A DNA stretch of 28,833 bases from DASRCB01 sp035653295 (GCA_035653295.1 DASRCB010000192.1:1-28833); one strand, 5' to 3'. Shown: positions 1 to 8,107, counted from the stretch's first letter. Translations and numbers: made by a program. Notes: generated by a model from the sequence alone, not told the origin.

Positions 1-108
1 CAGGCAAGGTCGCTGCGATCTTGCGGCGCTTGTGGATGACTTCCTTCTGCTTCACCTACAAGGATGAAACACCAAAACGACCCATCAAGTCAAGAACATT
101 CTGCACGT
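1..108. other. Unassigned left edge, possible partial coding end
   Basis: No gene can be assigned. Two short open stretches touch the window edge. On the + strand the third frame is open from the edge to a TAA near 108 and would be the C-terminus of a gene starting outside. On the - strand a GTG near 56 opens a basic N-terminus (VKQKEVIHKRRKIAATLP) running off the edge. Both have high GC at third positions over about 1-60, so codon bias does not choose between them, and neither matches a family I recognise. Confidence 0.25.
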
Positions 109-127
109 AAAATGTCCAAACTCCAGC

Positions 128-148
128 GGCGGGCTCTAAGAGCCCGCC
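128..148. repeat. Perfect 9-bp hairpin, REP-like or terminator
   Basis: GGCGGGCTC, loop TAA, GAGCCCGCC: a perfect 9-bp stem with a 3-nt loop, 29 bp beyond the stop of the sulfotransferase-like gene on the - strand. No T-run follows on either strand, so it is not a textbook intrinsic terminator. Its 'GGCT-CTN-AGCC' design resembles the palindromes near 19.9 and 23.9 kb, so it may be a single member of the same intergenic palindrome family. It could still block or protect transcript 3' ends. Confidence 0.55.
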
Positions 149-177
149 TGGGAAGGTCAGTAATGCTGCGGCCCAAC

Positions 178-1068
178 TTACGTCGCGTGCATCTTCTCGT
201 GCGCGGCGCGAAGGTGCTCGCACCGCCGATCGAAATCCGCACGGCGCGCTTCGCGGTCGGGCATCATCTCGTACCGCCGGCGCACCTCCTCCCGAGCACG
301 CGCTACAAGTTCGTCATCCAGCCGATTCAGCGCGCGCAACTCGCTGTAGAGTGGCTCTCCCAGTTCCTCGCGCAAACCCGCGCCCTGCGTTGTATCGTAG
401 TCCACCGGGGCCACGTTCTGCTTGACGTACTGGAACTGCAGCTCCGGAAACGCCGGCCGCAGATAATATTCGGCCACGACCAGGCTCTCGTCGAAAATGT
501 CCACCACGCCCGGCACCGCCATTCGGTGGAGCACATCGAGAGCCACCACCAGATCCGTGGAACTCGGCGGCCGCGTATAAGCTCCGGCATTGGCCAGCAG
601 GTTCACCTGCACGTCATTCACAAGGTGCGGATGCTCGCCGACCAGTGTCTCGATAAATGGCCGGAAGTCCGAACGTCGCGCCATTTCTCCGAGGCTGTCC
701 ACCGGCGGAACGCGATGCAGGAACTTGTAAAACGACCACAGCCGCTGCAGTGGGTCACGCAGAAAACAGACATCGAACACGATCAGGTTCGGCGCTTCCG
801 GCCGCGGGTACTTCACATGGTGGCTCGAGATGGCGATGACGTCCGGGTTGGCGGGAAGAAACGCCAGAATATCCGGCGCGGTCAGAATGGAATCCGGGTC
901 CGGTCCGTCCAGCCGGACAAAGCGATCGCCCCAGGCCCGGTGCAGAACGTATTCGATGGTAGTCCCGGCGTTCTTGAAGATGTGATAGTGCAGCAGCAGC
1001 CACCGCGCGCGCGTCGCCGGCACGATGCAGTCGCGAACGGGGAGATCGTCATTGTTGGATTGCTGCAA
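178..1068 (-). CDS. Sulfotransferase-family protein
   Basis: A sulfotransferase-like protein, expected to move a sulfonate group from PAPS to an acceptor that cannot be named from sequence. Both PAPS-binding motifs are recognisable: a 5'-phosphosulfate loop of type HIFKNAGTT near the N-terminus, just after a hydrophobic strand (WLLLHY), and a 3'-phosphate motif FLRDPLQRLWSFYKF about 70 residues later with Arg, Asp-Pro and Ser in the usual places. The rest is helical and charged, as in Sulfotransfer_2-type proteins. The frame opens at an ATG at 1104, but that would abut the divergent kinase and has no Shine-Dalgarno. TTG at 1068 follows AAAAGGA with 5-nt spacing and is preferred (296 aa). No glycan or polysaccharide genes lie nearby to suggest the acceptor. 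The family call is good; the substrate is unknown. Confidence 0.75.
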   Translation of the reverse strand: MQQSNNDDLPVRDCIVPATRARWLLLHYHIFKNAGTTIEYVLHRAWGDRFVRLDGPDPDSILTAPDILAFLPANPDVIAISSHHVKYPRPEAPNLIVFDVCFLRDPLQRLWSFYKFLHRVPPVDSLGEMARRSDFRPFIETLVGEHPHLVNDVQVNLLANAGAYTRPPSSTDLVVALDVLHRMAVPGVVDIFDESLVVAEYYLRPAFPELQFQYVKQNVAPVDYDTTQGAGLREELGEPLYSELRALNRLDDELVARAREEVRRRYEMMPDREARRADFDRRCEHLRAAHEKMHAT

Positions 1069-1103
1069 GTCTTTCCTTTTAGCACATCGACAAATCGCTA
1101 TCA

Positions 1104-2546
1104 TTGGGGCAGCACGTGCCCGAGCGCAGCATTCAACCCTCAGCCGGCCGCGACCCCGGACGCCGCGAGAGCCGCGTGCTGCTGTGGGCCGGATTTGGCG
1201 GCCTGCTGGTGCTCATGGCTGTGATGGGCCTGAGCGCGATCTCGTTCCTGTACCGCATCGAAATCCGGCAGGAGCGGATTCGGCAGGATTTCGTCGATCG
1301 GGACCGAACCCTCGAGAGGCTTCGGTCCAGTATCTATCTGTCCGGTACTTACGTCCGCGACTTCCTGCTCGACGACAGCGAAGCGCGCGCGGCCGCGCAT
1401 CGGCAGCGGTTCCTGAACACGCGAGCGCAAATCGAAGCGGGGCTCGCCGATTATCGCCGCTTGCTCCGCCCCGCGGCCCGGCAAATTTTCGAGCAGCTCA
1501 GCAGGGAAGTGCAGGACTATCTCGCAACCGTGACGCCGGCCCTCGACTGGACTCCCGCCCAGCGTCAGCAGCGCGGCTACGGGTTCATTCGTGACGAGGT
1601 GCTGCCGAAGCGTATGACCGCCGTTGGGCTGGCGGACCAGATCCAGCAGCTCAGTGAACGTCAGCTGGAACTCAGTAGCCAGGCGGTTAGCGACTTGTTC
1701 GCGTCCTTCCGCCTTCAGTTACTCCTCTTGCTGATTCTTGCTATATCCATCGGCTTGGTGCTCGCCGGTGTAACTCTGTGGAAGCTGCTGCGCCTCGAAA
1801 AGGAATCGGAGCTGCGCTTTCGGCAGATGCTGAATGCCCAGGAAGAGTTAAAGCGGCTTTCTGCGGAGCTGCTTTCGGCGCAGGAAAACGAACGGCGCAG
1901 GATCTCACGCGAGTTGCACGACGAAGTCGGCCAGGTGCTTTCGGCCATGATGCTGGGCCTGGGGAATCTCCGCTCCGCGCTCCGCGGCAACAACCTGCAG
2001 GAGAGTCTGCGCCAGTTGCAGCTGGTGCAGGACATGACCGAACGCAATGCCAGCGTCGTGCGGAATATCTCGCTCCTGCTGCGGCCCACCATGCTGGACG
2101 ACCTCGGCCTCGTGCCGGCGCTCCGCTGGCTGGCCCGCGAAGTCTCGCGCACCTCCGGAATGCAGGTCGATGTGGACGCCGACGATTGTCCTGAGGATCT
2201 GCCCGACGAGCATCGCACCACCATTTACCGGGTGGTCCAGGAGGCGGTGCGGAACGCCTCCCGCCATTCCGGTGCTCGGCAGGCCAGAATCCAGGTGCAT
2301 CCCGCCACCCCAGGCCGCCTGCGTGTCTCCGTGCAGGATGATGGACGCGGCTTCGATCCGGACCAGGAGGCTGGCCTCGGCATCCTGGGTATGGAGGAGC
2401 GCGTCGTGCATCTCGGCGGAGTGCTTCGGGTTCTTTCCCAACGCGGGCGCGGAACGACGGTTAGCTTCGAACTGCCGCTTCCTCCGGAAATCCCGCAGCC
2501 CTCCAAGCCCGCCGCTCAGGAAACGAGTCCCTTGCGCACGGCATAG
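1104..2546 (+). CDS. NarL/DegS-type sensor histidine kinase
   Basis: A membrane two-component sensor kinase. A first membrane helix lies at about residues 25-50. A helical extracytoplasmic domain of about 150 residues follows (four-helix/CHASE3-like, ligand unknown), then a second membrane helix at about 203-229 and a coiled linker. The HisKA_3 dimerisation domain has the phosphoacceptor in ENERRRISRELHDEVGQ (His272). The HATPase domain has an N-box (AVRNASRHS, Asn384), a G1 box DDGRGFD (412-418) and a G2 box GLGILGM (424-430). The start is TTG at 1104 or in-frame GTG at 1116; neither has a convincing ribosome site. The last 31 bp overlap the 3' end of the opposing response regulator, its likely partner. 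HisKA_3 kinases normally signal to NarL-type regulators, which is exactly what lies opposite. No cognate target gene is evident. Confidence 0.9.
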   Translation: MGQHVPERSIQPSAGRDPGRRESRVLLWAGFGGLLVLMAVMGLSAISFLYRIEIRQERIRQDFVDRDRTLERLRSSIYLSGTYVRDFLLDDSEARAAAHRQRFLNTRAQIEAGLADYRRLLRPAARQIFEQLSREVQDYLATVTPALDWTPAQRQQRGYGFIRDEVLPKRMTAVGLADQIQQLSERQLELSSQAVSDLFASFRLQLLLLLILAISIGLVLAGVTLWKLLRLEKESELRFRQMLNAQEELKRLSAELLSAQENERRRISRELHDEVGQVLSAMMLGLGNLRSALRGNNLQESLRQLQLVQDMTERNASVVRNISLLLRPTMLDDLGLVPALRWLAREVSRTSGMQVDVDADDCPEDLPDEHRTTIYRVVQEAVRNASRHSGARQARIQVHPATPGRLRVSVQDDGRGFDPDQEAGLGILGMEERVVHLGGVLRVLSQRGRGTTVSFELPLPPEIPQPSKPAAQETSPLRTA

Positions 2547-3181
2547 AGAATGAGCTCCGGCAGATTGTGCACGTGCAGCTTCTGGAAGATGTTGCCGCGG
2601 TGCGTCTCCACCGTGGACACGCTCACGTGCAGCTTCTCCGCAATCTCGCGGTTGCCGGCGCCGCTGACCAGCAGCTGCATGATCTCCTTTTCCCTCAGGC
2701 TCAGCAGATCGTAGCTGTCTTCGACTCCGCGGCGCTTCATCTCGCCGACGTATTCTTCCACCAGCAGGCGAGTGACTGCGGGGCTGAACCACGCGTTGCC
2801 GGCCGCCACCGCGCGTACCGCGGCGAGGACATCCGACTCCGGGGAGGCTTTCAGCAGATAACCGCGCGCGCCCGCCTTGAGCGCTCGGAGCACGTACGCC
2901 TCGTCGGAGTGCATGCTGACCATGACAATGCGCGCCCCGGGCGCCTTCTCGACAATGTGCATGGCCGCGTCCGTGCCAGGCAGGCGGGGCATGCCGACAT
3001 CGAGCAGGATCACGTCCGGTCTGTGCCGTGCCGCCAGTTCAATGGCTTCGTAACCATCCGATGCTTCGGCAACCACCTCGAACTCGCCGTCACGCTCGAG
3101 CAGCGCACGCAGCCCGCTGCGGATCAGCGGATGGTCATCGGCAATCAGTACGCGCGTGGGCATGGTTTTGGGGGCAGGCAT
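2516..3181 (-). CDS. NarL/FixJ-family response regulator
   Basis: A transcription factor activated by phosphorylation. The receiver domain (about 9-125) has the acidic pair Asp15/Asp16 (IADDHP), phosphoacceptor Asp61 (LLDVGMP), switch Ser89 and Lys111 (GYLLKAS). The LuxR-type helix-turn-helix occupies about 158-218, with LSLREKEIMQLL and recognition helix VSVSTVETHRGNI. ATG at 3181 or the internal ATG at 3163 (MPTRVLIADDHP) could be the start. The second gives the tighter family N-terminus. It converges on the histidine kinase and overlaps it by 31 bp, so the pair cannot be one mRNA even though it is very probably cognate. Confidence 0.92.
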   Translation of the reverse strand: MPAPKTMPTRVLIADDHPLIRSGLRALLERDGEFEVVAEASDGYEAIELAARHRPDVILLDVGMPRLPGTDAAMHIVEKAPGARIVMVSMHSDEAYVLRALKAGARGYLLKASPESDVLAAVRAVAAGNAWFSPAVTRLLVEEYVGEMKRRGVEDSYDLLSLREKEIMQLLVSGAGNREIAEKLHVSVSTVETHRGNIFQKLHVHNLPELILYAVRKGLVS

Positions 3182-3250
3182 TCACCCCGAACTGCTACCC
3201 CGATAATAGACGGCTGGCGAAACGAGCCCGCCCGCTCCGCATCAACTTCG

Positions 3251-3256
3251 AGGAGG
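3251..3256 (+). promoter_or_regulatory. Shine-Dalgarno AGGAGG pointing to a CTG start
   Basis: A full AGGAGG lies 4 nt before CTG at 3261. Between the upstream in-frame stop (TAG, 3207-3209) and GTG at 3342 there is no ATG, GTG or TTG in this frame. The conserved-looking sequence DPGLFRLRQATRTL lies upstream of that GTG. The ribosome site therefore argues for initiation at 3261. Confidence 0.6.
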
Positions 3257-3260
3257 CATC

Positions 3261-4307
3261 CTGAGCACGCACGTCAGACTGAACCCGCTCCTGGTAACAG
3301 ATCCAGGCCTGTTCCGGCTCCGGCAGGCGACGCGCACCCTCGTGGCCGTCGGCATCTCGCTGGCGCTCTTTCACCGCTTCGGCAGCTTGATCGCCCTCTT
3401 TGCCGCCTTCGCCGCGGCGGCGTTCATGCAGGCCAACACCGGCGCGCACCGGCGTCAGCGACAAAGCGTCATGATAGTCACCGGCGCCGCCAGTTCCCTG
3501 CTCGTGTTCGCCGGAGCCTTGTCACACGGCCACCGCGTTGCCGCCGAGTGTCTGCTGATCGTGGTGGCCGCGGCGTGTTTTTACGCGCGCCGTTTCGTGC
3601 CGGATCGCAATCTTTTCACGCTTTATAGCTTCACCCTGACGCTGCTCGCGGCCACCTTCGCCGGACCCTGGCCGCAGCCGTTGTGGATCGCGCTGGCCGT
3701 CTTAAGTGGCCTGCCCATCGCATTCGCCGTCTACTTTTACGTGTGGCCGCCGGTGTTCCACGTGCGGTTCGCTGCCGCGGTCAGGACCTTTGACCAGTTG
3801 GTCGCGCACTGCCTCGATGCCGTCGCGGCCACCCTCGAGCAGGGCGGCCGCTACCGGCACGTCGGGACTCGGGTTGCGCGGCTGCGCGGGGCGATGTCCA
3901 CGTGCGCCACACTGGCGGCGCCGCTGCGCGGCAGCAGCGTGGGCAAGGCGGCGGACGCGGCGGTCCGTCTGATGCGCCGAATCGTCGTCTGCTTCGAGTT
4001 GCTCGAAGAAAGCCTGCCCGTTCTCGGTGACCTTCAGCAGTCCGGCCTGGCCGAGGGCGCCGCCGCCATCAGCAGGGCCTATCGCAGCCTGCGCGATGCT
4101 TACGCTTCGAACTCTCCGGCGGATCTCACGCTGGACGGCGTTCGCGCGCCCGTCGTCGCGGCGTTTGGACGCGCGCCCGATCACGAACGAGATGAACGCC
4201 CGGCCGCCGCGCTGATCGAAGCCGGCACGCTCGCCGTCCGCCTCGAGCAACTGCACTGCGCCATGGCCGCCGTGCTCCGCGATCCAGGCTTCCGCGAGGA
4301 GCGGTGA
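3261..4307 (+). CDS. FUSC/aromatic acid exporter-like membrane protein, first of pair
   Basis: The N-terminal part (to about residue 165) is strongly hydrophobic, with several membrane helices of the fusaric acid resistance/ArAE exporter type. A soluble, helical Ala/Arg-rich tail of about 180 residues follows. Proteins of this type export aromatic or organic acids, but no substrate can be deduced here. From CTG 3261 the product is 348 aa and begins with LSTHVRLNPLLVTDPGLFRL, which fits the amphipathic lead-in typical of FUSC proteins. Starting at GTG 3342 would remove about 27 residues and cut into the first helix. The stop overlaps the start of the next gene in a GTGA, so the two are probably translationally coupled. 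Together they are about 695 residues, close to the size of single-chain full-length FUSC exporters. No HlyD-type partner is adjacent. Confidence 0.72.
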   Translation: MSTHVRLNPLLVTDPGLFRLRQATRTLVAVGISLALFHRFGSLIALFAAFAAAAFMQANTGAHRRQRQSVMIVTGAASSLLVFAGALSHGHRVAAECLLIVVAAACFYARRFVPDRNLFTLYSFTLTLLAATFAGPWPQPLWIALAVLSGLPIAFAVYFYVWPPVFHVRFAAAVRTFDQLVAHCLDAVAATLEQGGRYRHVGTRVARLRGAMSTCATLAAPLRGSSVGKAADAAVRLMRRIVVCFELLEESLPVLGDLQQSGLAEGAAAISRAYRSLRDAYASNSPADLTLDGVRAPVVAAFGRAPDHERDERPAAALIEAGTLAVRLEQLHCAMAAVLRDPGFREER

Positions 4308-5347
4308 ACACTCAATCCATCGACATCCGCACCAGCCTGCGCGCCGCGGTCGCGGTCGCCCTCGCCAGCGGCGTCGCGCATGTGTTCGCCCTCGGCCGCT
4401 CCTACTGGGTGATCATGGTCGCGGTCGTGGTCCTCGCGGAAACGTGGGGCGCCAGCATTCAGCGCGCCGTGCAACGCGTCGGCGCCACGGCGGCGGGATG
4501 CGTGGTTGGCTGGGCGGTGCAGCGCCTGGCCGGGAACGCGCAATGGGTGCAGGTCATCATGATGCTGGCCTGTATTTTCCTCGCCACGTATTTTCGCGGC
4601 TACTCCTATCCCTGGATGATGTTCTTCATCACCGTCTATGTCGTGTTCCTGTTCTCGCTGCTCGGCGAATGGCGTCTCTCCATCGCGGTTCTGCGCCTCG
4701 AAGACACCATCGTCGGCGGCGCGGTAGCGATTGCGTCGACGTTGATCGTCCCACCCCCGCGCGCCGATCAACTGCGCGCCGACCTGGCCGCGCTCTGGAA
4801 GTGCTCGCAGAACCAGCTTGCGGCATCGCTGGCGATAATTACGCCCGTAGAGGCTTCCGGCGCCGGAGTCGAGGCCTGTCGCGACAATCTCTATCAGACT
4901 GTCGAAACCCTTCGCGCCCATGTCGCGATTTCCCCGTACGAGAACATACTGCGACCCCGAGCCGTCCGACGCATCCGCGAGTTGGTGGAACAGACCGAGG
5001 CGCTCGGCCGCGAGGTGCTGATGGTCGCGGAGATCGTGCAGGAATCGGCGGCGCATCGCCTGCGGCCTTTGGAACCCGAACTGGAGAATCTCGCACGAAC
5101 ACCGTTGTCCGATATCGGCGCGCTGCGAATCGCGTGCCGCAGCCTCGATCGGCGAGCCGCGGAGTTGCAACGGGCCGGCGTAATCGGCGAGCAGGAACTG
5201 CTGCTCGTCTGTTCCGCGACCGCTCACCTGCTGCGCGCCGGCGAGTGCGTTTCACGGATCGTCGAGCTGCGGCGGCAGCTGCACGCATCCCCCGAAGTCC
5301 CCGCGACGCCAACCAACGCCGAGCTAAGCGGGCAGTTCTTCCGGTGA
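4304..5347 (+). CDS. FUSC-family membrane protein, second of pair
   Basis: 347 aa from GTG at 4304, overlapping the preceding stop by 4 nt. Residues about 10-150 hold hydrophobic helices with the FUSC-like RSYWVIMVAVVVLAETWG segment and a WMMFFITVYVVFLFSL helix. The remaining 190 residues are a soluble helical domain (LRADLAALWKCSQNQL onward). It appears to be the second transport half of a two-polypeptide FUSC exporter whose first half lies just upstream. The last 24 bp overlap the end of the opposing aldo/keto reductase gene. Membership of the family is fairly secure; the transported compound is unknown. Confidence 0.78.
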   Translation: MNTQSIDIRTSLRAAVAVALASGVAHVFALGRSYWVIMVAVVVLAETWGASIQRAVQRVGATAAGCVVGWAVQRLAGNAQWVQVIMMLACIFLATYFRGYSYPWMMFFITVYVVFLFSLLGEWRLSIAVLRLEDTIVGGAVAIASTLIVPPPRADQLRADLAALWKCSQNQLAASLAIITPVEASGAGVEACRDNLYQTVETLRAHVAISPYENILRPRAVRRIRELVEQTEALGREVLMVAEIVQESAAHRLRPLEPELENLARTPLSDIGALRIACRSLDRRAAELQRAGVIGEQELLLVCSATAHLLRAGECVSRIVELRRQLHASPEVPATPTNAELSGQFFR

Positions 5348-6322
5348 GGGGACGCCGTGCTGTTCGCGGCCGACTTTGCCGTCGTACTTCACCGTGGTCT
5401 TGAACAGCTCCACGCGCCCGTCGGCGGCGTACATCCGGCAGTGGGCCCGCAGATGCGCCATTTCCGCCGCGGGCATGGGCTGAAAGCCCCGCGCCACGCC
5501 CAGGTTCTGGCGCAGCACGCCGATCGAATCCATCCCGCTGATGGTCACGGCCACCGGCAGGCTCATCGCGTAGCGCAGCGCCTGGTCGGCCGTGACTGCA
5601 CCCTTGCGCACCATCTCGCCGCTGCCGCCCATGCTCTTCATTCCCAGCGGAGCAATGCCGCGCCGCTGCAGTTCGGGGAGCACGTGCTGCTCGAAACTGC
5701 GAAAGCTGGCGTCGAACGGGTTGAGCGGCATCTGCACTGTGTCGAAGGGAAAATCGTGCGCCAGCATCCGCAGGTGAATATGCGGATCCTTGTGCCCGGT
5801 AAAGCCGATGGCCCGCGCCTTGCCCTGCTGCTTCGCCTGGAGCAGCGCTTCAGCGGCGCCCCCTTTCCGGAAGATCAGCTCCGGGTCGTTGTAATAGATC
5901 ACCTCATGGATCTGCCACACATCGACATGGTCCGTTTGCAGACGGCGCAGCGATTCCTCCAGCATCTGCATCGCAACACTGGCGTCCCGCCCGTGGGTGC
6001 AGACTTTGGTCATCAGGACCGCGCGATCGCGCTTGCCTTTCAGCAGCCGGCCCGTCAACTCCTCGCTGCGGCCGTCGTGATACTCCCACGCGTTGTCGAA
6101 GAAGTTGATGCCGGAATCCAGCGCTTCGTTGGCGAACCGGTCCGCCTCCTGCGGATCCTGGATCGTGCCCAGATGAAAGCCGCCGACGCCCAGCGCGGAG
6201 ACTTCGATCCCGGTGCGCCCCAGCGGCCTCCGCGGGACCTGCGCGTTCGCATCTGCCATGCCGATTCCCCCCGCCAGCGCCGCCGCGCCCAGAAAACCGC
6301 GGCGGCTGATCTCGCTGTCCAT
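5324..6322 (-). CDS. Exported aldo/keto reductase
   Basis: An NAD(P)H-dependent oxidoreductase of the AKR superfamily. The catalytic tetrad is visible as Asp76 and Tyr81 (FFDNAWEYH), Lys106 (VLMTKVCTHGRD) and His139 (VDVWQIHE). The leader MDSEISRRGFLGAAALAGG is a twin-arginine-type signal, so the enzyme is probably exported folded with cofactor, a pattern frequent in Acidobacteria. I chose ATG 6322 because the leader begins there and an 8-bp gap then separates it from the upstream reductase. The frame could extend to 6364 at the cost of overlap. It is a paralog of the next gene (shared CTHGRD and ESLRRLQTDH, nearly the same length and organisation). The substrate is unknown. Its 3' end overlaps the opposing FUSC gene by 24 bp. 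Confidence 0.88.
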   Translation of the reverse strand: MDSEISRRGFLGAAALAGGIGMADANAQVPRRPLGRTGIEVSALGVGGFHLGTIQDPQEADRFANEALDSGINFFDNAWEYHDGRSEELTGRLLKGKRDRAVLMTKVCTHGRDASVAMQMLEESLRRLQTDHVDVWQIHEVIYYNDPELIFRKGGAAEALLQAKQQGKARAIGFTGHKDPHIHLRMLAHDFPFDTVQMPLNPFDASFRSFEQHVLPELQRRGIAPLGMKSMGGSGEMVRKGAVTADQALRYAMSLPVAVTISGMDSIGVLRQNLGVARGFQPMPAAEMAHLRAHCRMYAADGRVELFKTTVKYDGKVGREQHGVPSPEELPA

Positions 6323-6330
6323 GCCTCCCG

Positions 6331-7335
6331 TCACTGCTGCGGCTGTGGCGAGTACTTCGGCCACGGTTTGCCGTTATTCTCCACCGAGCCCAGCATCTCC
6401 TTCACTTCCTTCTGCTGCATGTCCAGCGGGTACTCATGCGCCAGACGCGCCTCCGGATTGTCAAACTTCAGCGAGGTCTTGTATGGCTCGAAGCGCCCGT
6501 CAGCCGCCTGGTCGCGAACACGCGCGCGTAACGCATCCATATCGCCCGCCGGCATGGGCGTGAAGCCCTGGGCAACCCGCAGATGGTGCTGCATGATCTC
6601 CGGCTTGTCCACGCCGGCGATGGTAGTGGCCACCGGCAGGCTCATCGCGTAGCGCAGCGCCTCCTCCGCGGTCAGCGCGCCTTTCTTCACCGGGGCAGCG
6701 GTCCCGTTGATCGGCTTCATTCCGAGCGCCGCGATTCCGCGCCGATTCACCTCCGGCAGCACCTCCTTCTCGAAGCTGAAGAAGTGGTGATCGAAGGGGT
6801 TCAGCGGCATTTGTACGGCGTCGAACGGAAAACCCGTTTTCAGCATCGCTAAATGCAACTCCGGCCGCTTGTGGCCGGTAAAGCCGACGAACCGCACCTT
6901 GCCCTGCTGCTTTGCCTGGCGCAGCGCTTCGGCAGCCCCGTTCGGGCGAATGAACAGCTCCGGATCGTTTTCAAAGGACACGCCGTGAATCTGCCACAGG
7001 TCAAGGTGATCGGTCTGCAGCCGCCGGAGCGATTCCTCGAGCATTTTCATCGCGAGCGCTTTATCTCGCCCGTGAGTACACACCTTGGTCATGAGGAACA
7101 CATTCTGCCGATGACCCTTCAGTGCGGCGCCCAGCCAGTCCTCACACTTTCCGCGGTGATATTCCCAGCAGTTGTCGAAGAAATTGACCCCGCCGTCAAG
7201 CGCCATGTGGACGATTTGCCTGGCCGTGCTTTCGTCTTCGGGATCACCGAGATGGTGGCCTCCAAGGCCCAGGGCGGAGATCTTCACCCCGGTCCGGCCG
7301 AAATCGCGCATAGGAATGCCGTTGCCCGTCGCCAT
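6331..7335 (-). CDS. Aldo/keto reductase, upstream paralog
   Basis: 334 aa AKR-superfamily oxidoreductase. Catalytic residues are Asp54 and Tyr59 (FFDNCWEYH), Lys84 (LMTKVCTHGRD) and His117 (LDLWQIHG), and the fold starts with RDFGRTGVKISALGLGG. Unlike its downstream paralog it has no signal peptide from the chosen ATG (7335; a second ATG at 7311 is also possible), so it is likely cytoplasmic. The long open frame upstream of 7335 has no protein-like features and overlaps the neighbouring YoaK-like gene. The two reductases lie 8 bp apart on the same strand, presumably one operon made by tandem duplication, with one copy having gained or kept an export signal. Confidence 0.88.
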   Translation of the reverse strand: MATGNGIPMRDFGRTGVKISALGLGGHHLGDPEDESTARQIVHMALDGGVNFFDNCWEYHRGKCEDWLGAALKGHRQNVFLMTKVCTHGRDKALAMKMLEESLRRLQTDHLDLWQIHGVSFENDPELFIRPNGAAEALRQAKQQGKVRFVGFTGHKRPELHLAMLKTGFPFDAVQMPLNPFDHHFFSFEKEVLPEVNRRGIAALGMKPINGTAAPVKKGALTAEEALRYAMSLPVATTIAGVDKPEIMQHHLRVAQGFTPMPAGDMDALRARVRDQAADGRFEPYKTSLKFDNPEARLAHEYPLDMQQKEVKEMLGSVENNGKPWPKYSPQPQQ

Positions 7336-7396
7336 GCCTGCGAAAGAGACAAAGGGCGCGAATGTGGAGTTTCTGTTCTTACGGTTATGTCGAAAC

Positions 7397-8107
7397 CTAC
7401 ACCCGCAGTTGCTCGATTTCATCCGCCAGCGCGAGCGGGTAGCGCAGGTCATAAGCGGCCAGGCCGGCAAGCAGCACGACGGGTGCCGCGAGAGCCGCGA
7501 CTGCCCAGCGATGATCGGCAACCGCTCCCAGCACGGCGCCGATAACGTATGCAATCCATACCGAAACCAGCCAGGCGCTGTAACGGAACTGGCGCTGCGC
7601 CGCCCACGCGCGCAGGCCGCCACCGTGGTCGAAAACCCAGAAGAGAAAGGCCGAAAACTGCTCGGCGAACTTCACCAGTGTGCCCGTAACGAAGCCGGTG
7701 TGAAGGGTCATGGCGCCGAACTTCGTCAGCGTCGCATTTTGGATTCCCATGGCCAGAGCGAGCAGCGCGATGCCGGCAACTGCGCCTGGCTCGCGAACCA
7801 TTACGCCGAGGAGCAGGCCGACCTCAATGGCGAATGTCAGCCAGGCGATATGCGGACGCTTGCGGCGGCCGGCGATCTCAACCAGAGCCCGGCAGAGGAT
7901 CAACCCGAGGACATACATCAGCACCGGCCAGGCGCGCAGCGCCGCCCTGGCCCAGTCCGCGGAAGCGGCGCTGATCCCAATGCCCACGCTGTTTCCGCTC
8001 ATGTTGGCTGTGTAGATGTGCTGCCACGTCAGCCAGCCGACTGCATCCACGTAGCCGGCCGCCCATGTGAGCAGAATCGAAACCAGGAAGCGAGTACTGG
8101 GCTGCAT
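7397..8107 (-). CDS. YoaK/DUF1275-family membrane protein
   Basis: A 236-aa integral membrane protein of the DUF1275 (YoaK-like) family. It opens with LLTWAAGYVDAVGWLTWQHIYTANMSGN, cut here into its parts: a helix with GYVDAVGW, then YTANMSGNSV, both typical of the family. About six hydrophobic segments follow, with the second conserved stretch MGIQNATLTKFG and HTGFVTGTLVKF. The role of the family is not established; transport has been suggested. ATG 8107 was chosen because family similarity starts there. Further upstream the frame is Arg/Cys-rich and not protein-like. It is divergent from the DUF4142 gene across a 202-bp gap. Confidence 0.85.
   Translation of the reverse strand: MQPSTRFLVSILLTWAAGYVDAVGWLTWQHIYTANMSGNSVGIGISAASADWARAALRAWPVLMYVLGLILCRALVEIAGRRKRPHIAWLTFAIEVGLLLGVMVREPGAVAGIALLALAMGIQNATLTKFGAMTLHTGFVTGTLVKFAEQFSAFLFWVFDHGGGLRAWAAQRQFRYSAWLVSVWIAYVIGAVLGAVADHRWAVAALAAPVVLLAGLAAYDLRYPLALADEIEQLRV

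Noticed and set aside
64..1224. Long + strand open frame of 386 codons over the sulfotransferase-like gene
   Set aside because: It is antisense to a gene with clear PAPS motifs, is Arg/His-rich and has no recognisable domain. High GC favours long antisense frames.
5357..6652. + strand open frame of 431 codons over both aldo/keto reductases
   Set aside because: Antisense to two genes with intact catalytic tetrads; His/Arg/Leu-rich translation without domain features.
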